From Bacillota bacterium (GTDB lineage: Bacteria > Bacillota > Clostridia > Clostridiales > Clostridiaceae): a stretch of DNA of 64,000 bases. The notes under the pieces are model-generated. The model was not told the DNA's origin, did no database searches, and worked only from the letters and a program-made list of their open reading frames with translations. This document shows, piece by piece, positions 19,654 to 28,743 of the stretch. The stretch is taken from contig JAJXWH010000021.1 in assembly GCA_021781745.1 (NCBI GenBank), forward strand, positions 20,401 through 84,400, given 5' to 3'. The number at the start of each line of letters is the position of its first letter. Within the stretch, counting starts at the first letter, position 1. The translations under genes were made by a program, and so were the position numbers.

Positions 19654-20028
19654 TTATTCATTAGATTCATAGTTAGTAATTTCTTTTATTGTATTATCAT
19701 CGTTCATAAATACAACTGTTGGTTTATATTTTTTTGCTTCTTCTTCGTCCATTTGAGCATAAGCAATTATTATAACTTTATCTCCTGTTTGCACTAATCT
19801 TGCAGCTGCTCCATTTAAACAAATAACACCTGAATCTCTTTTTCCTGGAATTACGTATGTTTCAAATCTCTCTCCATTGTTTATATCAACAATTTGAACT
19901 TTTTCATTTTCTAATATATTAGAGGCTTCCATTAAAGTCTTGTCTATTGTTATGCTTCCTACATAATTTAACTCCGCTTGAGTAACCGTCGCTCTGTGTA
20001 TCTTTCCTTTTAACATTGTTAGTATCAT
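19654..20028 (-). CDS. panD: Aspartate 1-decarboxylase
   Basis: PanD makes beta-alanine from aspartate for pantothenate synthesis. The 124-residue proenzyme keeps the self-cleavage site YVGSITID, where Gly-Ser cleavage creates the pyruvoyl group, and the motif [14 protein letters not shown]. It is the last gene of the panG-panB-panC-panD operon, 21 bases after panC. GGGGGAGA precedes the ATG at 20028. Confidence 0.96.
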   Translation of the reverse strand: MILTMLKGKIHRATVTQAELNYVGSITIDKTLMEASNILENEKVQIVDINNGERFETYVIPGKRDSGVICLNGAAARLVQTGDKVIIIAYAQMDEEEAKKYKPTVVFMNDDNTIKEITNYESNE

Positions 20029-20049
20029 TTTTTCTCCCCCTAAATGTGT

Positions 20050-20892
20050 TTAATTAGTATAACTAAAATTATCTATTAGTCTTGTCTTACCAATATATAC
20101 TGCAATCGGTATTAATACATTCTTTTTTATCATATGAACATCCTCTAAAGAATCACTATCTACAATTTCTACATAATCTATTTTAGCTAATGGTTCTTTA
20201 TTTAGTTCATCTGTAATAATTTCCTTAACTTTAAGTGCATCTCTTTCGCCACCAATTAATGCATCTTTAGCTTTTTCTAAACTTCTACTTAACACTAATG
20301 CTGCTTTTCTTTCCTCACTAGAAAGATAAGTGTTTCTTGAGCTTTTCGCTAATCCGTCTTCTTCACGGATTATTGGACAGGCAACTACTTCTACATCAAT
20401 ATTTAAGTCCCTAACCATCCTTCTTATAACAGCAACTTGTTGAGCATCTTTTTCTCCAAAATAAGCTTTATCTGGAGTAACTATATTGAAAAATTTTGAA
20501 ACAACTAAACATACTCCATCAAAATGTCCTGGTCTTTTTGCACCACAAAGTGCATTAGTTAGATTTGAAACACTAACTGTTGTAGATTTATTATCAAAAT
20601 ACATCTCACTTGGTTCTGGATTAAAAACTACATTAGCTCCTGCATTTAAACAAATCTCTAAATCTTTATTTATATCTCTTGGATAACTTTCAAAATCCTC
20701 ATTTGGTCCAAATTGTGTTGGATTTACAAACACACTTACGACTACTCTGTCATTTTCACTAACTGCCATCTTTATTAAACTTTCGTGCCCTTCATGTAAT
20801 GCTCCCATTGTTGGTACATATCCCACTGAAAGACCTTCTTTTCTCCATGCTTTAACTAGGCTTCTTAGTTCTTTAATTTCTTTTACTAACAT
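20050..20892 (-). CDS. panC: Pantothenate synthetase
   Basis: PanC ligates pantoate to beta-alanine using ATP. Its 280 residues show the HIGH-like motif PTMGALHEGHESLIK at about 28-42, VNPTQFGPNEDF, and the KMSKS-like region KSSRNTYLS. Spacing to panB (16 bases) and panD (21 bases) supports one transcript. Confidence 0.97.
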   Translation of the reverse strand: MLVKEIKELRSLVKAWRKEGLSVGYVPTMGALHEGHESLIKMAVSENDRVVVSVFVNPTQFGPNEDFESYPRDINKDLEICLNAGANVVFNPEPSEMYFDNKSTTVSVSNLTNALCGAKRPGHFDGVCLVVSKFFNIVTPDKAYFGEKDAQQVAVIRRMVRDLNIDVEVVACPIIREEDGLAKSSRNTYLSSEERKAALVLSRSLEKAKDALIGGERDALKVKEIITDELNKEPLAKIDYVEIVDSDSLEDVHMIKKNVLIPIAVYIGKTRLIDNFSYTN

Positions 20893-20908
20893 CTTTCTCT
20901 CCTCAAAA

Positions 20909-21736
20909 CTAATATAATTTTTTCAATTCGGTTTCATCAATTTTAAAAGTGTGCTTTTCTTCTGGAAATGTTCCTTCTTCTACTTCCCTAACATAGGAAG
21001 AAATAGCTTCCCTCATAACTGAACCTATATTCGCATATTGCTTTACAAACTTTGGAACAAAATCATTAAACATTCCTAGCATATCTTGATAAACCAATAC
21101 TTGGCCATCACAATATTTTCCTGCACCAATTCCTATAGTTGGAACTGATACTGAATTTGTAATAAGCTCAGCTACCTTCTCTGGAATTCCTTCGAGTACA
21201 ATTGAAAATACACCTGCTTTTTCTAATAGAACGGCATCTTCTATCAATTGTTTAGCAGCCGACTGATCTTTACCTTGTACCTTAAAGCCTCCAAAAGCAT
21301 TAACAGATTGTGGCGTTAACCCTAAGTGACCCATTACAGGAATTTGCGCATCTACAATTGCTTTGACCTGAGCTGCTACTTTTGCACCACCTTCAAGTTT
21401 AACAGCATTTGCTCCACCTTCCTTAATTAATCTTCCAGCATTTAATACTGCTTGTTCTATTGAAACATGATAAGATAAAAATGGCATATCGCTAACTATT
21501 AGTGCGTTTTTTGTACCTCTTTTAACAGCTTTTGTATGATAGATTATTTCATCCATTGTAACAGCTAAAGTATCTTCTTCTCCTTTAATAACCATTCCAA
21601 GGGAATCCCCTATTAAGATAGCATTTACTCCGCTTTCATCAATAATTTTTGCCATTGAATAATCATATGCTGTAAGCATACTTAATTTCTTTCCTTGCTC
21701 TTTAGCTTGTTTAAAAGTTAATACTGTATTTTTCAC
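20909..21736 (-). CDS. panB: 3-methyl-2-oxobutanoate hydroxymethyltransferase
   Basis: PanB forms ketopantoate from ketoisovalerate and methylene-tetrahydrofolate. Its 275 residues have the TIM-barrel motifs [37 protein letters not shown] and [15 protein letters not shown]. The start is a GTG whose G is the last base of the upstream panG stop (TAGTG), so translation is probably coupled. AGGAGG lies just upstream. Ketoisovalerate is also the valine precursor, linking this operon to ilvBN in the window. Confidence 0.97.
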   Translation of the reverse strand: MKNTVLTFKQAKEQGKKLSMLTAYDYSMAKIIDESGVNAILIGDSLGMVIKGEEDTLAVTMDEIIYHTKAVKRGTKNALIVSDMPFLSYHVSIEQAVLNAGRLIKEGGANAVKLEGGAKVAAQVKAIVDAQIPVMGHLGLTPQSVNAFGGFKVQGKDQSAAKQLIEDAVLLEKAGVFSIVLEGIPEKVAELITNSVSVPTIGIGAGKYCDGQVLVYQDMLGMFNDFVPKFVKQYANIGSVMREAISSYVREVEEGTFPEEKHTFKIDETELKKLY

Positions 21737-22638
21737 TACTCTACTCCTCCTAAAAGCTCATATATTTCTTTATGCTTTTTTGAATTACTTAGTAAGTTTT
21801 CAATTGCATTTTCCATTTTTATACCTTCAAATTCTTTTGTTTCTCTTAGAGCAACAAGCTTTATTAAATTTACAGATAGTATTTTGTAAAGATCTTTATC
21901 CTTTTCTTCTAAAGCACATAAATGCTTTTCTACTGTAGTAATATCACCTCTTGAAATTGGTCCTGTTAAAGAATTCACAAAACCCTTTGTATAAATACTA
22001 TCAATATTACCAATTATAAGAGGTTTAAGAGCATTTAGAGCTTCTGCTTCATTTAAACCAAGTTTTTTAAAGTAAGTTACTCCCATATCTAATAATGATA
22101 AAGCAAGGTTAGAAACAAAAACATTAGCTAAATGATAAATTGAAGAATCTTCTGCACTTCTAGCAAAATGCTTGTTCCCTAATCTTTTCATTAATTCTAA
22201 AAGAGCACAATTCTCAAAAATATCTCCTTCAATAGAAAAGTATATACTTTCTAATTCTTTTAAATTTGTATCTTTACTTGAAAACGCAAATATTGGATGT
22301 ATAGAATAGATCAGTGCACCAGAATGTTTGGCATTACATAATACATTTGATTTAAGTGAGCCACTAGTGTGACAAATAGATTTGTTATTTAGATCAAATT
22401 TTGATAATTCATTATCTATAATTGAAATTATATCATCAGGCGTTGTAATAAATAATATATTACTTTCATTAATAATATTTTGAATGTTATCATAAAATTT
22501 AGATTTAGTAATCTCAGCTGCTTGTTTGGTGTTTTCTTGATTTTTTCCATAAAAGCCACTTAATTTTATCCCTTTATGAGTAAAGTAGCGACCTAAACTT
22601 ACGCCTACCTTCCCAGGACCAATAAATCCAACTTTAAT
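21736..22638 (-). CDS. panG: Rossmann/DUF2520 protein, probable ketopantoate reductase PanG
   Basis: This is an NAD(P)-binding Rossmann protein with the motif [15 protein letters not shown] at the very start, followed by a C-terminal helical DUF2520 domain. PanG, a ketopantoate reductase unrelated to PanE, belongs to this family. The position at the head of panB-panC-panD fits that role. The tracked start at 22773 has no ribosome site, nor does an internal ATG at 22668. The only good site, GGAGGTG, lies 5 bases before an ATT at 22638 that begins IKVGFIG. An ATT start, rare in bacteria, is therefore suggested. The gene overlaps panB by one base. Confidence 0.8.
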   Translation of the reverse strand: MKVGFIGPGKVGVSLGRYFTHKGIKLSGFYGKNQENTKQAAEITKSKFYDNIQNIINESNILFITTPDDIISIIDNELSKFDLNNKSICHTSGSLKSNVLCNAKHSGALIYSIHPIFAFSSKDTNLKELESIYFSIEGDIFENCALLELMKRLGNKHFARSAEDSSIYHLANVFVSNLALSLLDMGVTYFKKLGLNEAEALNALKPLIIGNIDSIYTKGFVNSLTGPISRGDITTVEKHLCALEEKDKDLYKILSVNLIKLVALRETKEFEGIKMENAIENLLSNSKKHKEIYELLGGVE

Positions 22639-22956
22639 AGTATCACCTCCATATACGTGATACAACATCCTAACTTCAATCTCATTCATATAGATATGAG
22701 TTGTATTATAATTCTTAATGCTAAAAATATCGGTGTAATTCTCTTTCGATACTACCCATAGATATTCTATCATTTTGTTTTTAATTTAACAATAAAAACA
22801 TAAAAATTTTAATATGTATTTTAAATTAAATTTGTAAACATAAAGCAGTAATACTTTATGAAGGAAGAATTGAATGTAACTTGCTTATCTAATAAAATAA
22901 AAGAAGCTTTGAAATATATAACTTCTATCATTATTACTTCACGCTCCTTATTATGC

Positions 22957-23586
22957 TTATATTTCTTCAGTTAAACTAACAATTCCTTTCATAAGATAAG
23001 GCAGATTCTTTTGAACTTTTTCGTCATCCCAATTCCACCATTTCAGTTCCACTAATTTGGCTATTACCTCTTCAGAAAAGCGCTTTCTGATTTCTTTTGC
23101 AGGTGTTCCTCCTACAATTGTATAAGGAGCAACATCTTTAGTTGCAACTGCTCTTGTTCCTATTATTGCACCATCTCCTATTTGAACCCCTTGCATGATT
23201 ACTGCTTCATAACCAATCCAAACATCATTTCCTATTATGATATCACCATTATTGTCCCAGGCATCGGTAATATCTGCACTATTTAACTCCCATTCTTCAT
23301 AAAATATTGGAAATGGATAAGTTGAAAGTGACGCCATCTTATGGTTGCCAGATGTAAACATAAATTTTGCTCCACAAGCTATAGAACAATACTTACCAAT
23401 GATTAACTTCTCGCTATTTACAGGAAAGTGATATAATACATTATTATTTTGAAATTTTGTTGGATCATTAACAAAATCATTATACATGGTATAATCTCCA
23501 ACTATGATATTAGGATCTGTAATTACTGGTTTTAAATATATTGTTTCTTTATCACCTGTTCTTGGATAAACTTTTTTACTATTCAT
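22957..23586 (-). CDS. Vat/CatB-type xenobiotic O-acetyltransferase
   Basis: This is a left-handed beta-helix (hexapeptide repeat) acetyltransferase of 209 residues. It resembles the group that acetylates streptogramin A or chloramphenicol. The loop with the catalytic His reads TSGNHKM at about residue 79. Hexapeptide repeats run from IIIGNDVWIG to IVGGTPAKEIRKRF, and the C-terminal WWNWDDEKV is typical. Resistance is possible, but chromosomal members often have unknown natural substrates. Confidence 0.88.
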   Translation of the reverse strand: MNSKKVYPRTGDKETIYLKPVITDPNIIVGDYTMYNDFVNDPTKFQNNNVLYHFPVNSEKLIIGKYCSIACGAKFMFTSGNHKMASLSTYPFPIFYEEWELNSADITDAWDNNGDIIIGNDVWIGYEAVIMQGVQIGDGAIIGTRAVATKDVAPYTIVGGTPAKEIRKRFSEEVIAKLVELKWWNWDDEKVQKNLPYLMKGIVSLTEEI

Positions 23587-23911
23587 ATTTCCTCCTTTAT
23601 ATCCTTTTTCTTAATAATAATCATAATTTTCTTAACTAATTTACTTCTTTAGCATCTCATAATTAAATTATAATCCTATCATTTTCAATTTATCTAGTTT
23701 ACAAACAATTCTGTAATAAAGTTGTCCTATAATTACAACATCACTCAAATATAAAAAATAATAATTTTATAACATAAACAACTTCTAAGTTATATTAATA
23801 CTCTCAACATAAACATCTATCAAAAGGAATAAAATCGCTAAAATAGTAAACGATAAGTTTAAGGCAATTTTTTAATAAAAATAATCAACCAAGATTATAG
23901 GAGGAATAATA
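23587..23911. other. Intergenic gap between divergent genes, no feature beyond ribosome sites
   Basis: This 325-base AT-rich stretch separates the acetyltransferase (-) from the exported protein (+). It must hold two divergent promoters, but no convincing -35/-10 pair, dyad or RNA structure was picked out. AGGAGGAATAAT before 23912 sets the GTG start of the next gene. Confidence 0.5.
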
Positions 23912-24445
23912 GTGCCAAAAAAAGTAATTCGTTTAATAATATTTATAATACTTATAACAGTATCTATGAGTGATATAGCGTATGCACAAATCCCGACTAA
24001 ACCTACACCTTATGGTCCAAGGATATCAGATCTTCAAAATAAAGAAGATATTTTAAGTAGCTTGGAACAAATTAAAACGATACGCGCTAATTTAGTCGTG
24101 ATTAATGTGAAATCAGATACACCAGTTGAACAATTAAAAACTATAGATACCAATTTGCAACGTGACATTGATCAACTTCGAGTTATTAGAGGAAATTTAG
24201 TAAATCATGCTGATAAATATGCAAATTCAATTTCTGATGTATTTTTTGCAGAACAAATTGTTATTATAGCCAATTGCTACATTGTAAGCCTAAAACATCA
24301 ACAATTATTAATAAGATCATTAGAAAACAATGTTGGAGAGGCCTCAACACTATTTTATTCAACTTATATGATACCAATATACTATTACCTTACTTTAGGC
24401 GATGAACAGATAGCCTATACTCAAACATACACTGTAGTTTCTTGA
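23912..24445 (+). CDS. Exported protein of unknown function
   Basis: This 177-residue protein has a signal peptide (about 1-25, cleavage after IAYA) and a helical mature part. The mature part contains two similar stretches, LEQIKTIRANLVVINV and IDQLRVIRGNLVNHA, suggesting an internal helical duplication. No cysteines form a lipobox. The start is GTG, preceded by GGAGGAATAATA. No family is recognised. It is probably transcribed alone, with the hairpin at 24600 downstream. Confidence 0.75.
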   Translation: MPKKVIRLIIFIILITVSMSDIAYAQIPTKPTPYGPRISDLQNKEDILSSLEQIKTIRANLVVINVKSDTPVEQLKTIDTNLQRDIDQLRVIRGNLVNHADKYANSISDVFFAEQIVIIANCYIVSLKHQQLLIRSLENNVGEASTLFYSTYMIPIYYYLTLGDEQIAYTQTYTVVS

Positions 24446-24599
24446 TAAATCTAAATTTAAAATTGTAAACAAAAATGATTTGCTTAAGTTTTTTACTCCT
24501 TAGTTACCAAATGTAAAAATAATGATACATCAGAAAAGAAAAATCCCCTAAAGAAAATCCTTAATAATATCTATCGTTATTATAGAAGCCCAAACGCTT

Positions 24600-24634
24600 A
24601 ACAGCTCCAAGGTCAATGTATCCTTGGAGCTGTT
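24600..24634. terminator. Intrinsic terminator
   Basis: The arms AACAGCTCCAAGG and CCTTGGAGCTGTT are perfect and 9 bases apart, followed by TATTAT on the plus strand. It lies between the convergent exported-protein and HxlR genes and may serve both. Confidence 0.8.
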
Positions 24635-24705
24635 ATTATCAAACTCTTAATTAATCTATCGATTTTCACGATAATACAATTTCTCCATTTCTATGGAAAA
24701 ATATC

Positions 24706-25053
24706 TTATTTGCATGTATTTTTAGCTTTAATTAAATTAGAATAACTAATTGCCCATTCACATAAATCAGTTAGAACTGGCAACAGACTTCTACCATAAT
24801 CAGTAAGGGAATATTCCACTTTAGGTGGAACTTGATTATAAATAACCCTATTAATTAACTCATCTTCTTCTAGTGATCTAAGTTGTTGCGTTAACATTTT
24901 TTGTGTAATATTAGGCAAACTTCTTTTCAACTCATTAAAACGCATAGTTTTTTTACCTAACTGCCATATAATTATAGGCTTCCATTTACCTCCTAAAATA
25001 TCTAATGTTAATTCCATAGAGCAGTTATATTCAATTCCTTTAAACTTCACCAT
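24706..25053 (-). CDS. HxlR-family transcriptional regulator
   Basis: This is a winged-helix regulator of 115 residues with the HxlR hallmarks CSMELTLDILGGKWKPIIIWQL near the start, RFNELKRSLPNITQKMLTQQLRSLEEDELI, and YSLTDYGRSLLPVL. The N-terminal Cys (about residue 11) is conserved in redox- or electrophile-sensing members. It is divergent from a ferredoxin-nitroreductase gene, with 164 bases between, and probably controls it. Confidence 0.93.
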   Translation of the reverse strand: MVKFKGIEYNCSMELTLDILGGKWKPIIIWQLGKKTMRFNELKRSLPNITQKMLTQQLRSLEEDELINRVIYNQVPPKVEYSLTDYGRSLLPVLTDLCEWAISYSNLIKAKNTCK

Positions 25054-25074
25054 TTACAACTCCTTCTTATACTC

Positions 25075-25165
25075 AAGCAATTCTATATAGTATACAATTA
25101 GTAACCACGTTCCTAGAAAGTGCGTACTTGATAATATTAGCATACTAATATAAATTATATTACAT
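25075..25165. promoter_or_regulatory. Shared divergent promoter region with probable HxlR operator
   Basis: The segment between the divergent genes holds imperfect dyads such as AGTAACCACG...AAGTGCGTACTT, spaced like operators seen before HxlR targets. It is the only GC-richer patch in this gap. The exact operator limits are inferred. Confidence 0.4.
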
Positions 25166-25217
25166 CATAGAAACTTGAATATAAAGTATATATTAACAAA
25201 ACTAGGAGTGATATTTA

Positions 25218-26030
25218 ATGGATTTAATTAATGTAAACAAGTCAAAATGTATTAAATGTGGAATTTGTTCAAAAGTATGCCCAACTGGAGTTTTATCAAT
25301 AGACGAAACCGGTCCTAATACTAGTAATGCAAAGAACTGTATTGCCTGTGGCCAATGTGTTGCTGTATGTCCCCACGGAGCATTGGATAATATAAAAACT
25401 CCTTTAGCTGATCAAATTGTTATAGAAAACTTCCCCGTTATAGATTCAAAAACTGCAGAAAATTTTCTTAGATCCCGCCGTTCAATACGTTGTTTTAAGG
25501 ATGCACACGTGCCTAGAGAAAAATTATTACAAATAATCAATATTGCACATTATGCGCCTACTGCTAGTAACAGCCAAGGTGTTTCTTATATAATAGTTGA
25601 AAACAAAAAAATATCAGAAAAAGCTATAGAAATTATTTATGAATGGATGGAAAGTAAGCTTTCATTACATTGGAGTTTTACAAGGCATGTCCAAACTCAC
25701 AAGACTACAGGAATGGATACAATATTACGTAATGCTCCACACCTTATTATTGCAACGGCTCCAAAAGACTTTAAAAATGGACGAGAAAACACTATATCTC
25801 AGCTTACTTATGCTGAACTATATGCAACTACTATTGGACTTGGTTCTTGTTGGGCTGGATTATTTGAATTTTGCGCATTTTCTAACTACGCTCCACTACT
25901 CTCTCTGCTTAATATACCTGAAGACAAAATTGTAACAGGTGCTATTATGGTTGGGTATCCAAAGTATAAATATAAGAAACTAGTAGACAGAAATCCATTG
26001 GATGTGATATTTATTAACCAAGAGATTTGA
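25218..26030 (+). CDS. Ferredoxin-nitroreductase fusion protein
   Basis: This 270-residue protein begins with two [4Fe-4S] binding motifs (CIKCGICSKVCPTG at about 11-24 and CIACGQCVAVCPHG). A nitroreductase domain follows (about 75-265), with RRSIRCFKD and TASNSQGVSYIIVE as FMN contacts. Such fusions pass electrons from ferredoxin clusters to FMN to reduce nitro- or quinone-type compounds. The likely regulator is the divergent HxlR protein. AGGAGTG precedes the ATG. Confidence 0.92.
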   Translation: MDLINVNKSKCIKCGICSKVCPTGVLSIDETGPNTSNAKNCIACGQCVAVCPHGALDNIKTPLADQIVIENFPVIDSKTAENFLRSRRSIRCFKDAHVPREKLLQIINIAHYAPTASNSQGVSYIIVENKKISEKAIEIIYEWMESKLSLHWSFTRHVQTHKTTGMDTILRNAPHLIIATAPKDFKNGRENTISQLTYAELYATTIGLGSCWAGLFEFCAFSNYAPLLSLLNIPEDKIVTGAIMVGYPKYKYKKLVDRNPLDVIFINQEI

Positions 26031-26426
26031 ATTACCAATAATTTTTGCAGAAGACATTACTTAACTGGTACCGTCAATGTACATGCCCTCACCTTTCAAC
26101 AATCCTTGTCATTATATAGTGAGGCCAAGTTCCAGGCGTCCATTTTTTTGTATATGCATCACTTTTCTTCAAATCATATAATTAAACCACCAGTATGCCC
26201 TCTCCATAATCTTTAATTTAACGTATTTTCCTATATTTTATTATATTCTGATACTAGATAAAATCAGCGTTTGAGTACAATTGGTATTTTATTGTAACTT
26301 ATTATATTTTTGCGTTAAGGGAAAATACAAGGAAAAAAATAACAATAAGGTAATAGGTGTAGTCCTATACTGTATGCCTTTATAAATCTAAAATATGATA
26401 CTTTACCCAAAAAGCTCTTTGCATAA
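26031..26426. other. Non-coding gap, no gene recognised
   Basis: About 400 bases follow the nitroreductase without an open frame of note. The part around 26060-26150 is less AT-rich than its surroundings and may be relic coding or insertion-sequence DNA, but no family could be assigned. No clear hairpin with a T-run follows the nitroreductase stop. Confidence 0.5.
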
Positions 26427-26525
26427 TCTTTATCATCAATTAATAAACTTAATACCATAATATCAACTAAGCTTGGAGTTGCTCTAGATGCAGCTTCTAG
26501 TGATAATTCTAATAAAGTAGCTTGA
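26427..26525 (+). pseudogene. C-terminal gene fragment A (pair with fragment B)
   Basis: This plus-strand frame is open for 32 codons to a TGA and encodes a tail containing NKLNTIISTKLGVALDAA, ending DNSNKVA. It has no start or ribosome site. Fragment B at 27789 encodes a closely similar tail, also ends in KVA-TGA and also is followed directly by a hairpin terminator. The preserved reading frame says both derive from real genes of one family, which I do not recognise. Confidence 0.5.
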
Positions 26526-26527
26526 AT

Positions 26528-26564
26528 AAAGGCGATAAACGTTTTAAAAGTGTTTATCGCCTTT
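26528..26564. terminator. Intrinsic terminator between fragment A and the phosphotransferase pseudogene
   Basis: The arms AAAGGCGATAAAC and GTTTATCGCCTTT are perfect and 11 bases apart. It sits between convergent units and could end both. Confidence 0.85.
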
Positions 26565-26571
26565 AAATTAT

Positions 26572-27543
26572 TTATTCAATTCCTATGAAATTTAGTACTT
26601 GTTTAGAATTGTATTTAATCATATCATTAACATCATTCATATCTGGATATGATTTTTCCTTGAGCTCTAATGCACCTGAGAGACATGAAATATGCAAATG
26701 CATCTTATAAAATTTTAATCTGTCTAAATCAAGATTATCTTCATTAAAATATTTGTAGCACTCACCAAATCTAAATTGTAAAAAACTATGCTCATATTCT
26801 GCATCAAAAAACATAGCACTCTCTATATCTATTAAGTAAGTATGAAGATTTTCATCTACAAAAACATGATTAGGCCCTAATTCCCCGTGTATAAATGTAT
26901 AGTCATTTCGAGGCTTTACATTGTCATATAATTCTCGTATTTTGTTAATTAGCATAATCTTATTTTTTAGTATTCCTTCATGAAATCTTGAAGAATATTC
27001 AATTCATTTTATGCTTCTTATTAATAATATTTCTTCACTTCTACTACCTAATGCTCTTTCAGCTTTAAGATTTCCATAAAACTTATTTTTGATAGAATGC
27101 ATTTTCTTAATGTTCTCATTTAAATCAGTAAATACTTTATATTTAGTCTCTTCATCAGCATAAAAATATTTTTCAATGTCTCCGCCTGCTGTATATTCAA
27201 CTAGTGCAAAATCAAATGAGTAATCTTTCTTACTTCTGTCTATATAATAAATTTTTGGTGTCCTAATTCCATTTTGTGTGAGGAATTTATTGTTTAATTC
27301 AAATAAATCCGCCCCACTTGATTCAAATATATCATTATCATTTATTTTACAATTAAAATAATTCATAGAATTATCCCAAATATAAAGAATAGAGAAAAAG
27401 CCTTTATTGCACTCGATTTTATATGTTACTTTCTGTGCACCTCCATAAAGTCTAATAATCTTAAGTATTTTATAGTCTTGACCTAAGCTTTTACATAAAA
27501 TCTTTTGTAAATATACTACTTCTATATGATAATCTTTATTCAT
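26572..27543 (-). pseudogene. APH-like phosphotransferase split by one in-frame TGA
   Basis: Two tracked ORFs (27004..27543 and 26572..26955) lie in the same frame and are separated only by a TGA at 27006-27004. Reading through gives about 323 codons, the normal size for an aminoglycoside-phosphotransferase-like kinase. The N-terminal half has the ATP lobe, ending in the hinge FALVEYTAGGDIEKY. The C-terminal half has the catalytic loop FIHGELGPNHVFVD and metal site LIDIESAMFFD. The region between reads on without other stops. AAGGAGATAAAC precedes the ATG. The gene is probably inactivated recently by a single base change. Confidence 0.85.
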
Positions 27544-27686
27544 TTAGTTTATCTCCTTACAATTGATATCTTTTCTATAATCAAATGTACTCGCGAGTTA
27601 TTCTGATAATAAAATTTTATCATTTTATACATATATTACTAGACTTATAATTTCCAATGTGTTATCATAATGTCATAAGTTTTTTA

Positions 27687-27716
27687 AAAATCACTAGAGA
27701 ATTTCTAGTGATTTTT
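27687..27716. terminator. Hairpin terminator-like element
   Basis: The arms AAAATCACTAG and CTAGTGATTTT with a 7-base loop are followed by TTTT on the plus strand. It stands in a 480-base gap without intact genes, upstream of the phosphotransferase pseudogene, so the transcript it once ended is unclear. Confidence 0.6.
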
Positions 27717-27788
27717 TGCTTTTCAATAACTTATTTTTATTAACTTATTTTATGCCCTTAACTTTTCCAATAATTCTATTAATAATAC

Positions 27789-27869
27789 TCTTTGGATAAA
27801 TTAAGTACAATAATACCAACAAAGCTCGGAGTTGTTATAGATAATGATAATTCTGACAAAGTGGCGTGA
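27789..27869 (+). pseudogene. C-terminal gene fragment B (pair with fragment A)
   Basis: The plus-strand frame encodes SLDKLSTIIPTKLGVVIDND and onward, ending SDKVA-TGA. It aligns with fragment A over its whole length, with small differences and one short gap. No start codon or upstream domain remains. It is followed two bases later by a strong hairpin, as is fragment A. Confidence 0.5.
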
Positions 27870-27870
27870 G

Positions 27871-27912
27871 AAAAGGCTATAAACATTAATTTTTCAATGT
27901 TTATAGCCTTTA
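27871..27912. terminator. Intrinsic terminator after fragment B
   Basis: The arms AAAGGCTATAAACATT and AATGTTTATAGCCTTT are perfect with an 8-base loop, followed by T-rich sequence. It resembles, but is not identical to, the terminator after fragment A. Confidence 0.85.
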
Positions 27913-28023
27913 AACTTTTTATGCTTTTCATTTTACAAATTGAATTATTAACTTGTATACATTAACTAAGCATTTAAATTTTAAGTTAAATTACTGGTTG
28001 GTGCAAAAGTTGAATATTGCTAA

Positions 28024-28635
28024 CTAATATAAAGATGTAGGAAGTTTGCATTCTATCATTTCCATACAATTTGTATTGTTCTCTAATGTGCCCGTTATAA
28101 TTTTAATATGATTTGCAAATATGGTTGGATAATCAATTTCATCATATTCTGCACGAATTAGAAATGCAAGTTGTTCTTTATCTATAGAAAATTGAGGTAT
28201 CTTGCCATTTATGCTTCTATGGGCGTCTATTCGAATCCATTTGTTTATTGATGAAAGAAAAACCGCATTTAGAGCGTGTATGGCATATCTTATTCCTGGA
28301 GTGTCGTCTAAAGATACTCTTTAATAACAAAAGCCCGTTGGAATACCTTGGAATCTCAATAATGAAGCTAATAACATTGACTTTGCATAACAGATACCTT
28401 CTTTATACATTAATACTTCTGAAGCTGTTCTTGTGACCCTCTCACCTTTAATATCGCAAAAATGTGAAATTTCGTCTCGTAAATATTCAAAAGCAATTCT
28501 AACCTTTTCAATTTCGTCCATATTCCTATGAAACAATTCCTTAATCTTGTCCCGAATAATTTTTTTATCAAAATCTACATATTTGCTTGCTACTAAATAG
28601 TTTGATAAATCTTCATGCTCCAATATTAAATTCAT
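28024..28635 (-). pseudogene. Transglutaminase-like protein split by one in-frame TAA
   Basis: The tracked ORF (28321..28635) ends at a TAA right after RFQGIPTGFCY. The same frame then continues for 98 sense codons (RVSLDDTPGIRYAIHALNAVFLSS and onward) to a TAG at 28024. Relatives have Gln at the position of the stop (FCYQR), so CAA to TAA is the likely change. The protein is a transglutaminase-like (cysteine protease fold) protein. Its nucleophile is the Cys in YKEGICYAKSMLLASLLR, the His is in YAIHALNAV and the Asp is in WIRIDAH. Full length would be about 203 residues. Product as it stands: a truncated, probably inactive 104-residue piece. Confidence 0.88.
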
Positions 28636-28743
28636 TCATGTACCCCCATCTAAAAATAATCTCTACTTCACATCAATTTACAATGCTATATATTTTTTTA
28701 ACTTTTACACCTCTTAAAACAAGCGAACTATATCATAAAAATG

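Noticed and set aside
22858-22974. Short plus-strand ORF beginning ATGAAGGAAGAATTG with 38 codons
   Set aside because: It runs into the end of the acetyltransferase gene on the opposite strand, has no ribosome site and matches no known family. Possibly a remnant, not supported.
26060-26150. Less AT-rich patch suspected to be an insertion-sequence end
   Set aside because: No inverted repeat, transposase fragment or target duplication could be recognised.
28248-28436. 62-aa plus-strand ORF near the transglutaminase pseudogene
   Set aside because: It is antisense to the readable transglutaminase frame and has no coding character.
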